From SCUN01 sp964343975 (GTDB lineage: Bacteria > Acidobacteriota > Vicinamibacteria > Vicinamibacterales > SCN-69-37): a stretch of DNA of 40,231 nt. Shown piece after piece: positions 8,644-23,153 of this stretch. Below the pieces are notes generated by a model. That model was not told where the DNA came from, searched no databases, and saw only the letters and a list, made by a program, of their open reading frames with translations. The position numbers and the translations under genes are program-made. Location of the stretch: positions 1-40,231 of the forward strand of contig CAYFLU010000008.1 of assembly GCA_964343975.1 (NCBI GenBank), written 5' to 3'. Numbering within the stretch: position 1 is the stretch's first letter; each line of letters begins with the position of its first letter.

Positions 8644-9069
8644 TTGCTACCGGATCTCTCGGTCTTTTGGGTCGTATTCTTCGTTCTTCTGCTGACGCTG
8701 ATCCTCGACCGTCTCTTCTTCCGGCCGTTGCTGGGCATCATCAAGCAGCGGGAAGACGCCGTGGGGTCTGCCAAGAAGCTCGCCGATCAGGCGGCTGCCG
8801 AGGCACGTCGCGCGACGGACGAATTCGAAAAACAAACCGCGAGTGCGCGTGCCGATGTCTATCGCCAGATGGACGAGATGCGCCGCATCGCCCTTGAAGA
8901 GCGCACCGCGCTCGTCGAGGCCACGCGCAAGGAAGCGGAAACGGCGTTGACGCAGGCGCGCGCGGACCTGGCCAAGGACGTCGCGGATGCGCGTGCCCGT
9001 CTCGACAAGGACGCCGAGTCGATCGCAGCTGACGCAGCATCACAAATTCTTGGTCGGCGTGTCTCGTAA
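8644..9069 (+). CDS. atpF: ATP synthase Fo subunit b-type (first copy)
   Basis: Peripheral-stalk subunit of FoF1-ATP synthase. The 141-residue product has a single N-terminal membrane helix (about residues 6-26, V-F-W-V-V-F-F-V-L-L-L-T) followed by a long charged, Ala-rich coiled coil. The N-terminus is short and not signal-like, as in b' subunits. The TTG at 8644 is the only suitable start: a GGAGG at 8630-8634 lies 9 nt upstream and no other in-frame start precedes the helix. A TATAAA at 8603-8608 could be a -10 element for the operon. A second b-type gene follows, so this one may be the b' partner of a heterodimeric stalk. Confidence 0.85.
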   Translation: MLPDLSVFWVVFFVLLLTLILDRLFFRPLLGIIKQREDAVGSAKKLADQAAAEARRATDEFEKQTASARADVYRQMDEMRRIALEERTALVEATRKEAETALTQARADLAKDVADARARLDKDAESIAADAASQILGRRVS

Positions 9070-9097
9070 CCGCCATTCATCTACGGTGATTGACGCG

Positions 9098-9661
9098 ATG
9101 ACGTCTCGAACCCGATTCCTGTCTGCCTTGACGCTTGTTCTTCTGGCGACGGCGCCGCTTCTGGCGAATGAAGAAGCCGCTGCGGATCCCGGCTGGGGTC
9201 CCGCGATCGCGAAGTTCATCAACTTCGCGATTCTCGCCACGGTCGTCGGCTATTTCGCGAAGGGGCCGTTTGGCGCGTATCTGTCGACGCGCAGCAGCAC
9301 CATCAAGAAGGATCTGGTGGATGCCAAGACGTTGCGCGCGCAGGCCGAGCAGCAGCTGGCCGACGTGCGTCAGCGCCTGGCGAAGCTGCCGGGCGAACTG
9401 GCGGAGCTGAAGCAGCGCGGTGAAGAAGAACTGGCGGCCGAGAAGGTGCGGTTGGCTTCGGCCACGGCGGCCGAGCGTCAGCGCCTGCTCGAGCAGACGC
9501 GTCGTGAGATCGACCTGCAGTCCCGTCTGGCCCGCCGTGAGTTGGTGGAACACGGCATCGATCTTTCGATGACGCTGGCGAAGCAGCGCATCCAGTCGTC
9601 CATCACCTCTGAAGATCAGACGCGTTTGATTGACCGGTATGCGACGGGGGTGCAGGCATGA
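9098..9661 (+). CDS. ATP synthase Fo subunit b-type (second copy)
   Basis: Second peripheral-stalk b-type subunit, 187 residues from the ATG at 9098. It begins with a signal-like stretch (residues 1-23, ending T-A-P-L-L-A-N), then an acidic spacer and a membrane helix containing F-I-N-F-A-I-L-A-T-V-V-G-Y-F (about 36-52). A long coiled coil rich in Ala, Glu, Arg and Gln completes it. An in-frame GTG at 9086 is an alternative start. The stop overlaps the ATG of atpH by 4 bp. Together with the preceding gene it implies an asymmetric b/b' stalk, with this copy possibly processed or carrying two membrane helices. Confidence 0.82.
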   Translation: MTSRTRFLSALTLVLLATAPLLANEEAAADPGWGPAIAKFINFAILATVVGYFAKGPFGAYLSTRSSTIKKDLVDAKTLRAQAEQQLADVRQRLAKLPGELAELKQRGEEELAAEKVRLASATAAERQRLLEQTRREIDLQSRLARRELVEHGIDLSMTLAKQRIQSSITSEDQTRLIDRYATGVQA

Positions 9662-10209
9662 GTGTGCAGGCCGTAGCGCGCCGATATGCCGGCGCGTTGT
9701 TTGACGTCGTCACGAAGAACAACACGATGGACGCGGCGCACGCCGGGCTTCAGGAATTCGCGGCGTTGGTCGCCAATTCCGCAGAGCTCCAGCAGGTGTT
9801 TGCGTCGCCGGCCGTGCCGCTGGCGAAGAAGCGCGCCGTGGCTGAGACGCTCGCGACGCAGGGCAATCTGCCGGTGGAAGTGCAGCGCCTGATTTCCGCG
9901 CTGGCCGATCGCGACCGGTTGTCCTTCATTGCCGACGTGGCCAAGGCGTTCGACGCGCGCGTGATGGACGCGAAGCACGTGCTCGACGCGCATGTGACGA
10001 CCGCGGTGGCGCTGACGCCCGACCGGACACAGGCGCTGGCCGACGCGCTCGGCAAAGCGGTGGGCGGCACGGTGCGGATCACCGCGAGTGTGGATCCGGC
10101 GATTGTGGGCGGCGTCGTGGCGCGCGTGGGCAGCACCGTCTATGACGGCAGCGTCACGCGGCAGCTCGAACGTTTGAAGTCGCAGTTGATTAACAGTCAG
10201 AGCAAGTAG
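9658..10209 (+). CDS. atpH: ATP synthase F1 subunit delta
   Basis: Links the peripheral stalk to the top of the F1 head. The 183-residue product has the family N-terminal domain (V-A-R-R-Y-A-G-A-L-F-D-V at residues 5-16). The conserved C-terminal region V-D-P-A-I-V-G-G-V-V-A-R-V-G-S-T-V-Y-D-G-S is followed by R-Q-L-E-R-L-K. The ATG overlaps the preceding stop by 4 bp, typical of tightly coupled atp operons, and atpA begins 16 bp downstream. Confidence 0.93.
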   Translation: MSVQAVARRYAGALFDVVTKNNTMDAAHAGLQEFAALVANSAELQQVFASPAVPLAKKRAVAETLATQGNLPVEVQRLISALADRDRLSFIADVAKAFDARVMDAKHVLDAHVTTAVALTPDRTQALADALGKAVGGTVRITASVDPAIVGGVVARVGSTVYDGSVTRQLERLKSQLINSQSK

Positions 10210-10225
10210 TTCCTGAGGCGATTCA

Positions 10226-11749
<1,524 letters not shown>

Positions 11750-11752
11750 CGT

Positions 11753-12622
11753 ATGCCCTCACTGATTGACATGCGCCGGCGCATCCGCGCCGTCAAGTCG
11801 ACGCAGCAGATCACGAAGGCGATGAAGATGGTCGCCGCGTCGAAGCTGCGTCGCGCGCAGGAAAAGGTCGTCGCCACGCGGCCGTTCGCCGCGCAGGCGC
11901 GTCACGTCCTGGCCAGCATCGCGTCGCGTGTCGAGGCTGACGCGCATCCGCTGCTGGAGCAGCGGCCGGGCGCCGCGTCCGGCAACACGATGGTGATCGT
12001 GGTCACGTCGGATCGCGGTCTCTGCGGCAGCTTCAACACGAACATCGTCAAGACGGTGGGCGCGTTTCTCCGTGAGAACAAGGGCCGGCAGATTTCCCTC
12101 GGCCTCGTCGGGCGCAAGGGCCGCGATCAGCTCGGCCGCCGCGGGTTCCCGGTCCGGTTCGAGTACGTGAATCTGCCGAAGGTGATCACGTCGGCGGAAG
12201 CGGAAGCGGTGGTGGCACCGGCCATCGAGGACTTCCTCGCGGGCAAGGTCGACAGCGTTCACCTCATTTACAACGAGTTCAAGTCGGTGATTTCGCAGAA
12301 GGTGGTCATGGAGCAGCTGCTGCCCATGGCGCCGGTCAAGACGCTCGGCGGGAGCGACGTGACCGAAACGGAATACCTCTACGAACCGTCCGCCCAGCGG
12401 ATTTTCGACATCCTGTTGAAGCGGCTCGTCGAGGCGCAGGTGCTGCGCGCGCTCGTGGAGTCGAATGCCGCGTTCTATGCGGCGCAGATGACCGCGATGG
12501 ATGCGGCCACGCGCAACTCCTCGGAAATGCTGGGCAGCTTGACGTTGCAAATGAACAAGATCCGTCAGGCGGCGATCACTCGCGAAATCATCGAAGTTGT
12601 TTCAGGCGCGCAGGCGCTCTAG
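11753..12622 (+). CDS. atpG: ATP synthase F1 subunit gamma
   Basis: Central rotor shaft of F1. The 289-residue product has the conserved N-terminal helix (M-R-R-R-I-R-A-V-K-S-T-Q-Q-I-T-K-A-M-K-M at about residues 7-26), the S-D-R-G-L-C-G-S-F-N-T-N motif, and the C-terminal helix containing N-K-I-R-Q-A-A-I-T-R-E-I-I-E. It lies between atpA and atpD in the usual order, 3 bp after atpA. Confidence 0.96.
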   Translation: MPSLIDMRRRIRAVKSTQQITKAMKMVAASKLRRAQEKVVATRPFAAQARHVLASIASRVEADAHPLLEQRPGAASGNTMVIVVTSDRGLCGSFNTNIVKTVGAFLRENKGRQISLGLVGRKGRDQLGRRGFPVRFEYVNLPKVITSAEAEAVVAPAIEDFLAGKVDSVHLIYNEFKSVISQKVVMEQLLPMAPVKTLGGSDVTETEYLYEPSAQRIFDILLKRLVEAQVLRALVESNAAFYAAQMTAMDAATRNSSEMLGSLTLQMNKIRQAAITREIIEVVSGAQAL

Positions 12623-12647
12623 CGCGCAAGGCAAAGGGCAAAGGCAC

Positions 12648-14090
<1,443 letters not shown>

Positions 14091-14513
14091 ATGGCGATTC
14101 CGAAGTCGATCCGTCTCGAGTTCGTCACGCCCGAGCGCGCGATCGCGCACGAGGACGTCGACGAAGTGGAACTGCCGGGCGAGGAGGGCTTTTTTGCCGT
14201 CCTGCCCGGCCACGCACCGCTGCTGGCGGCGCTCAAGACCGGTCCGTGCTGGTTCCGCAAAGGCACCGAGAAGCACTACGCCTTTCTCGCGGGCGGTTTC
14301 GCCGAAGTGACGGCGGACCGTGTCAGTGTGCTGGCGACGGTCGCCGAACGTGCCGAAGACATCGACGTGGCGCGCGCCGAAGCGGCGAAGCGCCGTGCCG
14401 AAGACCGCTTGGCCAAGCCCTCGACCGACGTGGACATGGAGCGCGCGAGAATTGCGATGCTCCGCGCCATTTCGCGTCTGCAGATTGCACGGCAGAACCG
14501 GCCGCGCGGCTAG
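14091..14513 (+). CDS. atpC: ATP synthase F1 subunit epsilon
   Basis: Rotor subunit that regulates F1 ATPase activity. The 140-residue product has the N-terminal beta-sandwich (V-T-P-E-R-A-I-A-H, then L-P-G-E-E-G-F-F-A-V-L-P-G-H-A-P-L-L at about 24-41) and a C-terminal helical pair rich in Ala, Arg and Glu. The ATG follows the atpD stop directly. It is the last atp gene in the window: the genes for Fo subunits a and c, and atpI, are not here. Confidence 0.95.
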   Translation: MAIPKSIRLEFVTPERAIAHEDVDEVELPGEEGFFAVLPGHAPLLAALKTGPCWFRKGTEKHYAFLAGGFAEVTADRVSVLATVAERAEDIDVARAEAAKRRAEDRLAKPSTDVDMERARIAMLRAISRLQIARQNRPRG

Positions 14514-14523
14514 AATCAGGACG

Positions 14524-15303
14524 TTGATCACCCTCACTTCGGCCGTTGCCACCCATCCCGGTTTGCGACGGGAGGGCAACGAGGACGCATCCTGCGTCCG
14601 CGCCGATCTTGGTCTGTACCTCGTCGCCGATGGCATGGGCGGCCATGCGGCCGGTGAAGTCGCATCGCGGCTTTCCGTCGAGACGATCGAGAGCTTCATC
14701 AACGACACCCGCCGAGCCGACTTGTCGTCGACCTGGCCGCTTCCGTACGACACCAATCTCAGCTTTGACGGCAACCGTCTGAAGGCGGCGTTTCAGTTGG
14801 CGAACCGCCGCCTCGGCAGTGCGATGGCGGAGAACGACCAACTGCGCGGCATGGCGACGACCGCGGTGGCGGTGTTGGTCACCGACCACGGCGCCACGGC
14901 GGCGCATGTGGGCGACAGTCGTGCGTACCGGTGGCATGACGGCGCGCTCACTGGAGTCACGCAGGATCATTCCTGGGTCAACGAGCAAGTTCGCGCGGGT
15001 CTCATGAACGACGAGGACGCGCGCCGGCATCCGTGGCGCAATGTGGTTACGCGCGCCATCACCGGTGGCGATGAACCGCAGCCCGATGTGGCGCCGCTGG
15101 TGCTCACGACCGGAGATCGGCTGTTGCTGTGTTCAGACGGACTTTCGTCGGTGGTGACCGACGAGCATCTGGCGTTGCTGGTGAGCGCCGATCGTCCCCT
15201 GTCTGAAATCTGCGACGCCCTGATTACGGCGGCGAACGATGCCGGTGGCCCCGACAACATCACCGTGGTGCTGATTCAGGTGGATCACGCCGATGTGGCA
15301 TAA
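14524..15303 (+). CDS. PP2C-type serine/threonine protein phosphatase
   Basis: Metal-dependent phosphatase of the PPM family, usually opposing Hanks-type kinases. The 259-residue product from the TTG at 14524 has the full motif set: R-E-G-N-E-D-A-S, L-V-A-D-G-M-G-G-H-A-A-G-E, A-A-H-V-G-D-S-R-A-Y, L-L-C-S-D-G-L-S and G-P-D-N-I-T-V-V. It is a soluble single-domain enzyme without membrane segments. A TAGAAT hexamer at 14511-14516 ends 7 nt before the TTG, which would place transcription initiation at the start codon (leaderless). The start is therefore plausible but unproven. No Ser/Thr kinase gene is in the window. The last 11 bp overlap the next gene. Confidence 0.9.
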   Translation: MITLTSAVATHPGLRREGNEDASCVRADLGLYLVADGMGGHAAGEVASRLSVETIESFINDTRRADLSSTWPLPYDTNLSFDGNRLKAAFQLANRRLGSAMAENDQLRGMATTAVAVLVTDHGATAAHVGDSRAYRWHDGALTGVTQDHSWVNEQVRAGLMNDEDARRHPWRNVVTRAITGGDEPQPDVAPLVLTTGDRLLLCSDGLSSVVTDEHLALLVSADRPLSEICDALITAANDAGGPDNITVVLIQVDHADVA

Positions 15304-16096
15304 CCTCGCCACACTCTTCAAATACCGCGGGCTGATTCAAAGCCTTGTTGCACGAGATCTCAAGGCGCGCTACCGCGGATCCGTGCTCGGCTTCTTTTGG
15401 TCGTTCGTGAACCCGCTGCTGTTGCTGGGTGTGTACAGCTTCGTGTTTGCCACGATCATGAAGGGCGATCCGAACGACAAGACGCGCCCTGATCCGTATG
15501 CGGTTTTCATGTTCTGCGGCATTCTGCCCTGGACATGGTTTTCGGCGTCGCTGCTGGAATCCGCCAACTCGCTGATCTCTGGCGGCAATCTCATCAAGAA
15601 GGTGCTCTTCCCGGCGGAAGTGCTGCCGATCGTCACCGTGCTCGCCAACATGGTGCACTTTGCCTTCGGCTTGACGATCCTCGCGGCCTTCATGGTGGTG
15701 TACGGCCACACGCCTGTGGCCGCGAACCTCGTGTGGTTTCCGCTGATCGTTGTCGTGCAGCTCATTCTCACGCTGGCGTTCGCCCTGATGTTTGCGTCAC
15801 TGACGGTGCACTTCCGCGATATTCGCGATCTGCTGTCGAACATCCTGACGTTGTGGTTCTTCGCCACGCCGATCATCTACAACTACCAGGACAAGGCCGT
15901 CAGCGACTACGTCAGGATCTTCAATCCGAACCCGTTCTTCCATCTGGCCGTGTCGTATCAGGAGAGCCTCTTCTGGGGCGGACCGTTCGGACACTGGCGG
16001 TGGCTGCTTGGGCTTCTGGCCGCGTCCGTGGTCTTTTTCCTTGTCGCGTATTGGGTTTTTGACCGGTTGCGTGACTCGTTTGCCGAGGTCGTGTAG
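15293..16096 (+). CDS. ABC-2 polysaccharide export permease (Wzm/TagG type)
   Basis: Inner-membrane subunit of an ABC exporter for O-antigen-type polysaccharide. The 267-residue product has the family N-terminus L-V-A-R-D-L-K-A-R-Y-R-G-S-V-L-G-F-F-W (about residues 19-37). About six membrane helices follow, and the C-terminal region has N-P-F-F-H-L. The length is typical of Wzm. The stop TAG ends one base into the GTG of the ATP-binding partner, so the two are an obligate pair. The gene overlaps the PP2C gene by 11 bp. Confidence 0.9.
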   Translation: MWHNLATLFKYRGLIQSLVARDLKARYRGSVLGFFWSFVNPLLLLGVYSFVFATIMKGDPNDKTRPDPYAVFMFCGILPWTWFSASLLESANSLISGGNLIKKVLFPAEVLPIVTVLANMVHFAFGLTILAAFMVVYGHTPVAANLVWFPLIVVVQLILTLAFALMFASLTVHFRDIRDLLSNILTLWFFATPIIYNYQDKAVSDYVRIFNPNPFFHLAVSYQESLFWGGPFGHWRWLLGLLAASVVFFLVAYWVFDRLRDSFAEVV

Positions 16097-17463
16097 TGGC
16101 GACGCCGGCGATTGAGCTTTCGCAGGTCACCAAGGTCTATCGGCGCTTCAGCGGCCGCCAGTTCGCGACGCTGAAGAGCGCTTTCCTCCAGCGAAGCATC
16201 CTGCGTGACCTGACGCCGGCCGAGACGTTCCTCGCGCTTCAGGATGTCTCGTTCTCGGTGCCCAAGGGCTGCACCTTCGCGGTGGTGGGCCGCAACGGGT
16301 CCGGCAAGAGCACGGCGCTGAAGCTCGTGGCCGGCATCACGAAGCCCACGTCGGGCACGGTGACCGTTGACGGCCGCATCTCCGCGCTGATTGAACTTGG
16401 CGCCGGCTTCCACCCGGAAATTTCCGGCCGCGAGAACGTCTTCATCAACGGCATCATGCTCGGCCTCAGCCGTCGAGAAGTGCAACAGCGGTTCGACGAG
16501 ATCGTCGAGTTCGCCGAGCTTCAGGACTTCATCGACGCGCCCGTGAAGACGTATTCGAGCGGCATGTACATGCGGCTCGGGTTTGCCGTGGCGATCCACG
16601 TGGATCCGGAAGTGTTGCTCGTCGACGAAGTGCTCGCCGTAGGCGACGAGGGCTTCACGCACAAGTGCCTCGACAAGTTTGCGGAGTTCAAGCGTCGCGG
16701 CAAGACGATCCTGCTCGTGACGCACTCGCTTGGTCTCGTCGAACGGTTCTGCGATGAGGCGGTGTGGCTCGACCACGGCGAGAAGAAGGCCGAAGGCGAT
16801 CCCAAGCGCGTGATCGGCGCGTATCTGATCGACGTCGAGAGCGCGGAAGAAGGCTATCTCGCGAAGGAAGACGCGAAGAAGCAGGAAGAAGCCGCGGCGC
16901 AGGCGCCCGCGCCGGTCGATGCGCCCGTCGTGGAGACTCCCGAACCTGCGGTGGCCGATGCGGCACCGGAAGAGCAGGGCCCGGAGAACATGTTCAAGAA
17001 AGACGAGGGCCGCTGGGGTTCCGGCGGTGTCGCCATCACGGGCGTCACGCTGCGAGACGCCAACGGTGAGGCCGGCCACGTGTTCCATACGGGCCAGCCG
17101 ATGTCCATCGAGCTCGGCATCAAGGCCGACAAACCCTGCGACGACTTCGTGTTCGGCATCGCCATGTTCAACACCGAAGGCACGTGCGTGTACGGCACGA
17201 ACACGGACATCGAGAAGTACCAGGCGCAGTCGCTGACGGGAGAGGCGACCGTGACGTTCGACATCGAAGCCATCGATCTCGTCGAGGGCACGTACAAACT
17301 CGACGTGGCTGTGCACAAGAAGGACGGTGCGCCGTACGACTACCACCGCCTTCTTTACACCTTCCGCGTGAAGAGCCGCACGAAGGACGCGGGCATCTAT
17401 CGTCCACGGCATCACTGGAAGTTCTCGCCGACGGCCCAGCTGACCCGCCTCGACACCGAGTGA
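16096..17463 (+). CDS. ABC exporter ATP-binding protein with Wzt C-terminal domain
   Basis: Energises polysaccharide export together with the upstream permease. The 455-residue product has an ABC domain (residues 1-245): Walker A G-R-N-G-S-G-K-S-T, the insert E-L-G-A-G-F-H-P-E-I-S-G-R-E-N typical of Wzt/TagH, signature Y-S-S-G-M-Y-M-R-L, Walker B V-L-L-V-D-E-V-L-A-V-G-D-E and the T-H-S switch. A charged and Ala/Pro-rich linker (about 255-300) joins it to a C-terminal Wzt-type beta-sandwich (about 305-440). In known homologues that domain recognises the modified end of the polysaccharide, suggesting an end-capped O-antigen. The start is GTG. Confidence 0.9.
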   Translation: MATPAIELSQVTKVYRRFSGRQFATLKSAFLQRSILRDLTPAETFLALQDVSFSVPKGCTFAVVGRNGSGKSTALKLVAGITKPTSGTVTVDGRISALIELGAGFHPEISGRENVFINGIMLGLSRREVQQRFDEIVEFAELQDFIDAPVKTYSSGMYMRLGFAVAIHVDPEVLLVDEVLAVGDEGFTHKCLDKFAEFKRRGKTILLVTHSLGLVERFCDEAVWLDHGEKKAEGDPKRVIGAYLIDVESAEEGYLAKEDAKKQEEAAAQAPAPVDAPVVETPEPAVADAAPEEQGPENMFKKDEGRWGSGGVAITGVTLRDANGEAGHVFHTGQPMSIELGIKADKPCDDFVFGIAMFNTEGTCVYGTNTDIEKYQAQSLTGEATVTFDIEAIDLVEGTYKLDVAVHKKDGAPYDYHRLLYTFRVKSRTKDAGIYRPRHHWKFSPTAQLTRLDTE

Positions 17464-17473
17464 GCCCCATCAC

Positions 17474-17962
17474 ATGCCCGTCCTGAGCCTTCAGCAGGGC
17501 CGCGCGCTCGTCGAGCGACTTCGCGGTGATGGTCGCCGGGTGGTCTTCACCAACGGCGTGTTCGACCTGTTGCATCCCGGCCACGTTCGCTATCTGCAGG
17601 CGGCTCGACGTGAAGGCGACGCGCTGATCGTCGGCGTCAATTCCGATCGATCCGTGCGTGCGGTCAAGGCCGACAAAGACGGACCTCCCCGACCCATCAC
17701 GCCGGAGCTCGAGCGCGCTGAACTGCTCGCGTCACTCGAGTGCGTCGACGCGGCTGTGATCTTCGACGAGGAGACACCGGCGGCGATCGTCGCGGCGTTG
17801 CAGCCCGATGTGCTTGTGAAAGGCGCGGACTGGGCGCTCGACAAGATCATTGGCCGCGACACCGTCGAAGCCCGTGGCGGCAAAGTAGTTCGCGTGCCGG
17901 TCGAAGCCGGCTGGTCCACGACCGACATCGTCAACCGCGTGATCGCCACGCGGCAGCCGTAG
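17474..17962 (+). CDS. D-glycero-beta-D-manno-heptose 1-phosphate adenylyltransferase (RfaE2/HldE-C type)
   Basis: Nucleotidyltransferase that activates heptose 1-phosphate to ADP-heptose for LPS inner core. The 162-residue product is a stand-alone domain with F-T-N-G-V-F-D-L-L-H-P-G-H-V (HxGH motif at about residues 35-38) and the family motifs V-G-V-N-S-D-R-S-V-R and V-L-V-K-G-A-D-W. No kinase domain is fused, so a separate HldA-type kinase should exist elsewhere. It lies 10 bp after the Wzt gene, consistent with an envelope-polysaccharide cluster. Confidence 0.88.
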   Translation: MPVLSLQQGRALVERLRGDGRRVVFTNGVFDLLHPGHVRYLQAARREGDALIVGVNSDRSVRAVKADKDGPPRPITPELERAELLASLECVDAAVIFDEETPAAIVAALQPDVLVKGADWALDKIIGRDTVEARGGKVVRVPVEAGWSTTDIVNRVIATRQP

Positions 17963-17981
17963 TTCTGGCACCGGCTCAGCC

Positions 17982-19058
17982 ATGAAGTCGTCCTCTGGTG
18001 TGCATTTCATCGCGCTCGACCACGTGCGGGCCATGGCGGCGTTCATGGTGTTCAGCTGGCACTTCGTGCACAACTTGAGCGGGTTCCTTACTCCCTTTGC
18101 GGGAGCGCCGGCATTCGTGCCCATGGCGCTGCTTGATGAAGGGCACACGGGCGTGGCGCTCTTCATGACGCTCAGCGGGTACCTCTTCGCCAAGCTCCTC
18201 GACGGACGCCGGCTTCATGTCTGGCCATTTCTGTGGAATCGCGCGATCCGGCTGTTGCCGCTGCTCATTCTCCTGATCGCCCTCCGCGCCATCTGGATGC
18301 TGCTGCAGCACCACGAGGTCATGCCGTTTCTCTGGCTCGCGGCGCAAGGCTTGGTGTGGCCCACCTTGCCGAATGGCGGTTGGTCGATCACGACAGAGTT
18401 TCACTTCTACCTGCTGTTACCCCTTCTGCTCTGGTTGGCCGCGCGCTGGCGAGGCAACCTTCTCGTGCTGGTCGGCGTTGCCGTGTTGATCCGCACGGCG
18501 CTCTATCTCGCCACCGGCCAGATTCAGAACCTGGCGTACTGGACCATCGTTGGTCGCATCGACCAGTTCACGCTGGGCATGGTGGCGTTTCTCTACTCCC
18601 GAGAGATCTCGCGGCGACCGCTCGTGGTGGTCGCCAGTTCGCTCGCGTTCATGGCGTTCTGGTGGTGGTTCGACTGGGCTGGTGGCTTCTATGCCTTGCC
18701 GTCGTACCCCTCCACGCATCCCGTGTGGATCGTGTTGCCGACGTTCGAAGGCGCTGCGTACGGCCTCTTTATCGCCTGGTACGACGCGCAGGCCATTGAC
18801 GCCAGTTCGTGGTGGTCGCGTGTGCTCCAGCGGTTCGGTGACTACTCGTATTCGATTTACCTGCTGCACTTCTTCGTGGTCTTCCGACTGCCACAGTTCA
18901 TCCACCAGCACGTCATGAACCTCTCGAACTTCTATGTCGCACAGGCGTGGGCCGTCGTCACGTTCGCGTGCATGCTCGTCCCGGGCTACCTCACGTTCCG
19001 ATTCATCGAGCGGCCATTCCTCAGTCTCCGCCGGCCGTATTCGGAGGCCCATCCGTGA
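17982..19058 (+). CDS. Acyltransferase 3 family membrane protein (OafA/YrhL-like)
   Basis: Integral-membrane acyltransferase likely to add acetyl or similar groups to surface polysaccharide. The 358-residue product has the family N-terminal motif A-L-D-H-V-R-A-M-A-A-F-M-V-F-S-W-H (with the conserved Arg and catalytic-type His). About ten hydrophobic helices follow, then a Y-S-Y-S-I-Y-L-L-H helix and the typical end R-F-I-E-R-P-F-L-S-L. There is no SGNH extension. It sits downstream of the Wzm/Wzt and heptose genes, so modification of the exported glycan is a fair inference. Confidence 0.85.
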   Translation: MKSSSGVHFIALDHVRAMAAFMVFSWHFVHNLSGFLTPFAGAPAFVPMALLDEGHTGVALFMTLSGYLFAKLLDGRRLHVWPFLWNRAIRLLPLLILLIALRAIWMLLQHHEVMPFLWLAAQGLVWPTLPNGGWSITTEFHFYLLLPLLLWLAARWRGNLLVLVGVAVLIRTALYLATGQIQNLAYWTIVGRIDQFTLGMVAFLYSREISRRPLVVVASSLAFMAFWWWFDWAGGFYALPSYPSTHPVWIVLPTFEGAAYGLFIAWYDAQAIDASSWWSRVLQRFGDYSYSIYLLHFFVVFRLPQFIHQHVMNLSNFYVAQAWAVVTFACMLVPGYLTFRFIERPFLSLRRPYSEAHP

Positions 19059-19588
19059 AGCGTCTGTGTGTGTTTACCGGTTCAGCGACCGGTCATGATG
19101 CCGTGTACCGTGACGCCGCGATCACGCTGGGACGCCTGCTCGCCGATCGACGGATCGAGCTGGTCTATGGCGGTGGACGCGTTGGCCTGATGGGCGTGAT
19201 CGCCGATGCGGTGATGGGCGCCGGCGGCACGGTGATCGGCGTGATTCCGAAGTTTCTTGATGCCCGTGAAGTGGCGCATCCGAGCATCACCGATCTGCGG
19301 GTCGTCGACAGCATGCACGAGCGCAAAGCGCTCATGGCGGACCTGTCGGATGGCTTCATCGCCATGCCGGGCGGACTCGGCACATTGGACGAGCTCTTCG
19401 AGATCCTGACCTGGGCGCAGTTGGGTCTTCACACCAAGCCGGTGGGGATACTGAATGTCGCCGGCTACTACGATGCACTGTTGGCGTTTGTCGAGCAGAT
19501 GGTATCGGCGGGATTTGTCGGCGAGGAACACCGCCGGCGGATCCACGTGGCGTCGGACCCCGAATCGCTACTGACGAGTCTCCTGTAG
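19055..19588 (+). CDS. LOG family protein (TIGR00730-type Rossmann fold)
   Basis: Member of the Lonely-Guy family, often misannotated as lysine decarboxylase; characterised members release cytokinin bases from nucleoside monophosphates. The 177-residue product has F-T-G-S-A-T-G near the N-terminus, the nucleotide-binding Y-G-G-G-R-V-G-L-M-G, and the diagnostic P-G-G-L-G-T-L-D-E-L. The GTG at 19055 is chosen because a GGAGG at 19043-19047 lies 7 nt upstream and the codon overlaps the preceding stop by 4 bp. The physiological substrate in this organism is unknown. Confidence 0.88.
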   Translation: MKRLCVFTGSATGHDAVYRDAAITLGRLLADRRIELVYGGGRVGLMGVIADAVMGAGGTVIGVIPKFLDAREVAHPSITDLRVVDSMHERKALMADLSDGFIAMPGGLGTLDELFEILTWAQLGLHTKPVGILNVAGYYDALLAFVEQMVSAGFVGEEHRRRIHVASDPESLLTSLL

Positions 19589-19606
19589 TCGTGGTGTCAT
19601 AGGATC

Positions 19607-23128
<3,522 letters not shown>

Positions 23129-23153
23129 GATATTGATTATCAGGAACTTAGAC

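Noticed and set aside
17967..17981. Second sigma-54-like site before the acyltransferase (TGGCAC present)
   Set aside because: The -12 TTGC element is missing; only the -24 half matches.
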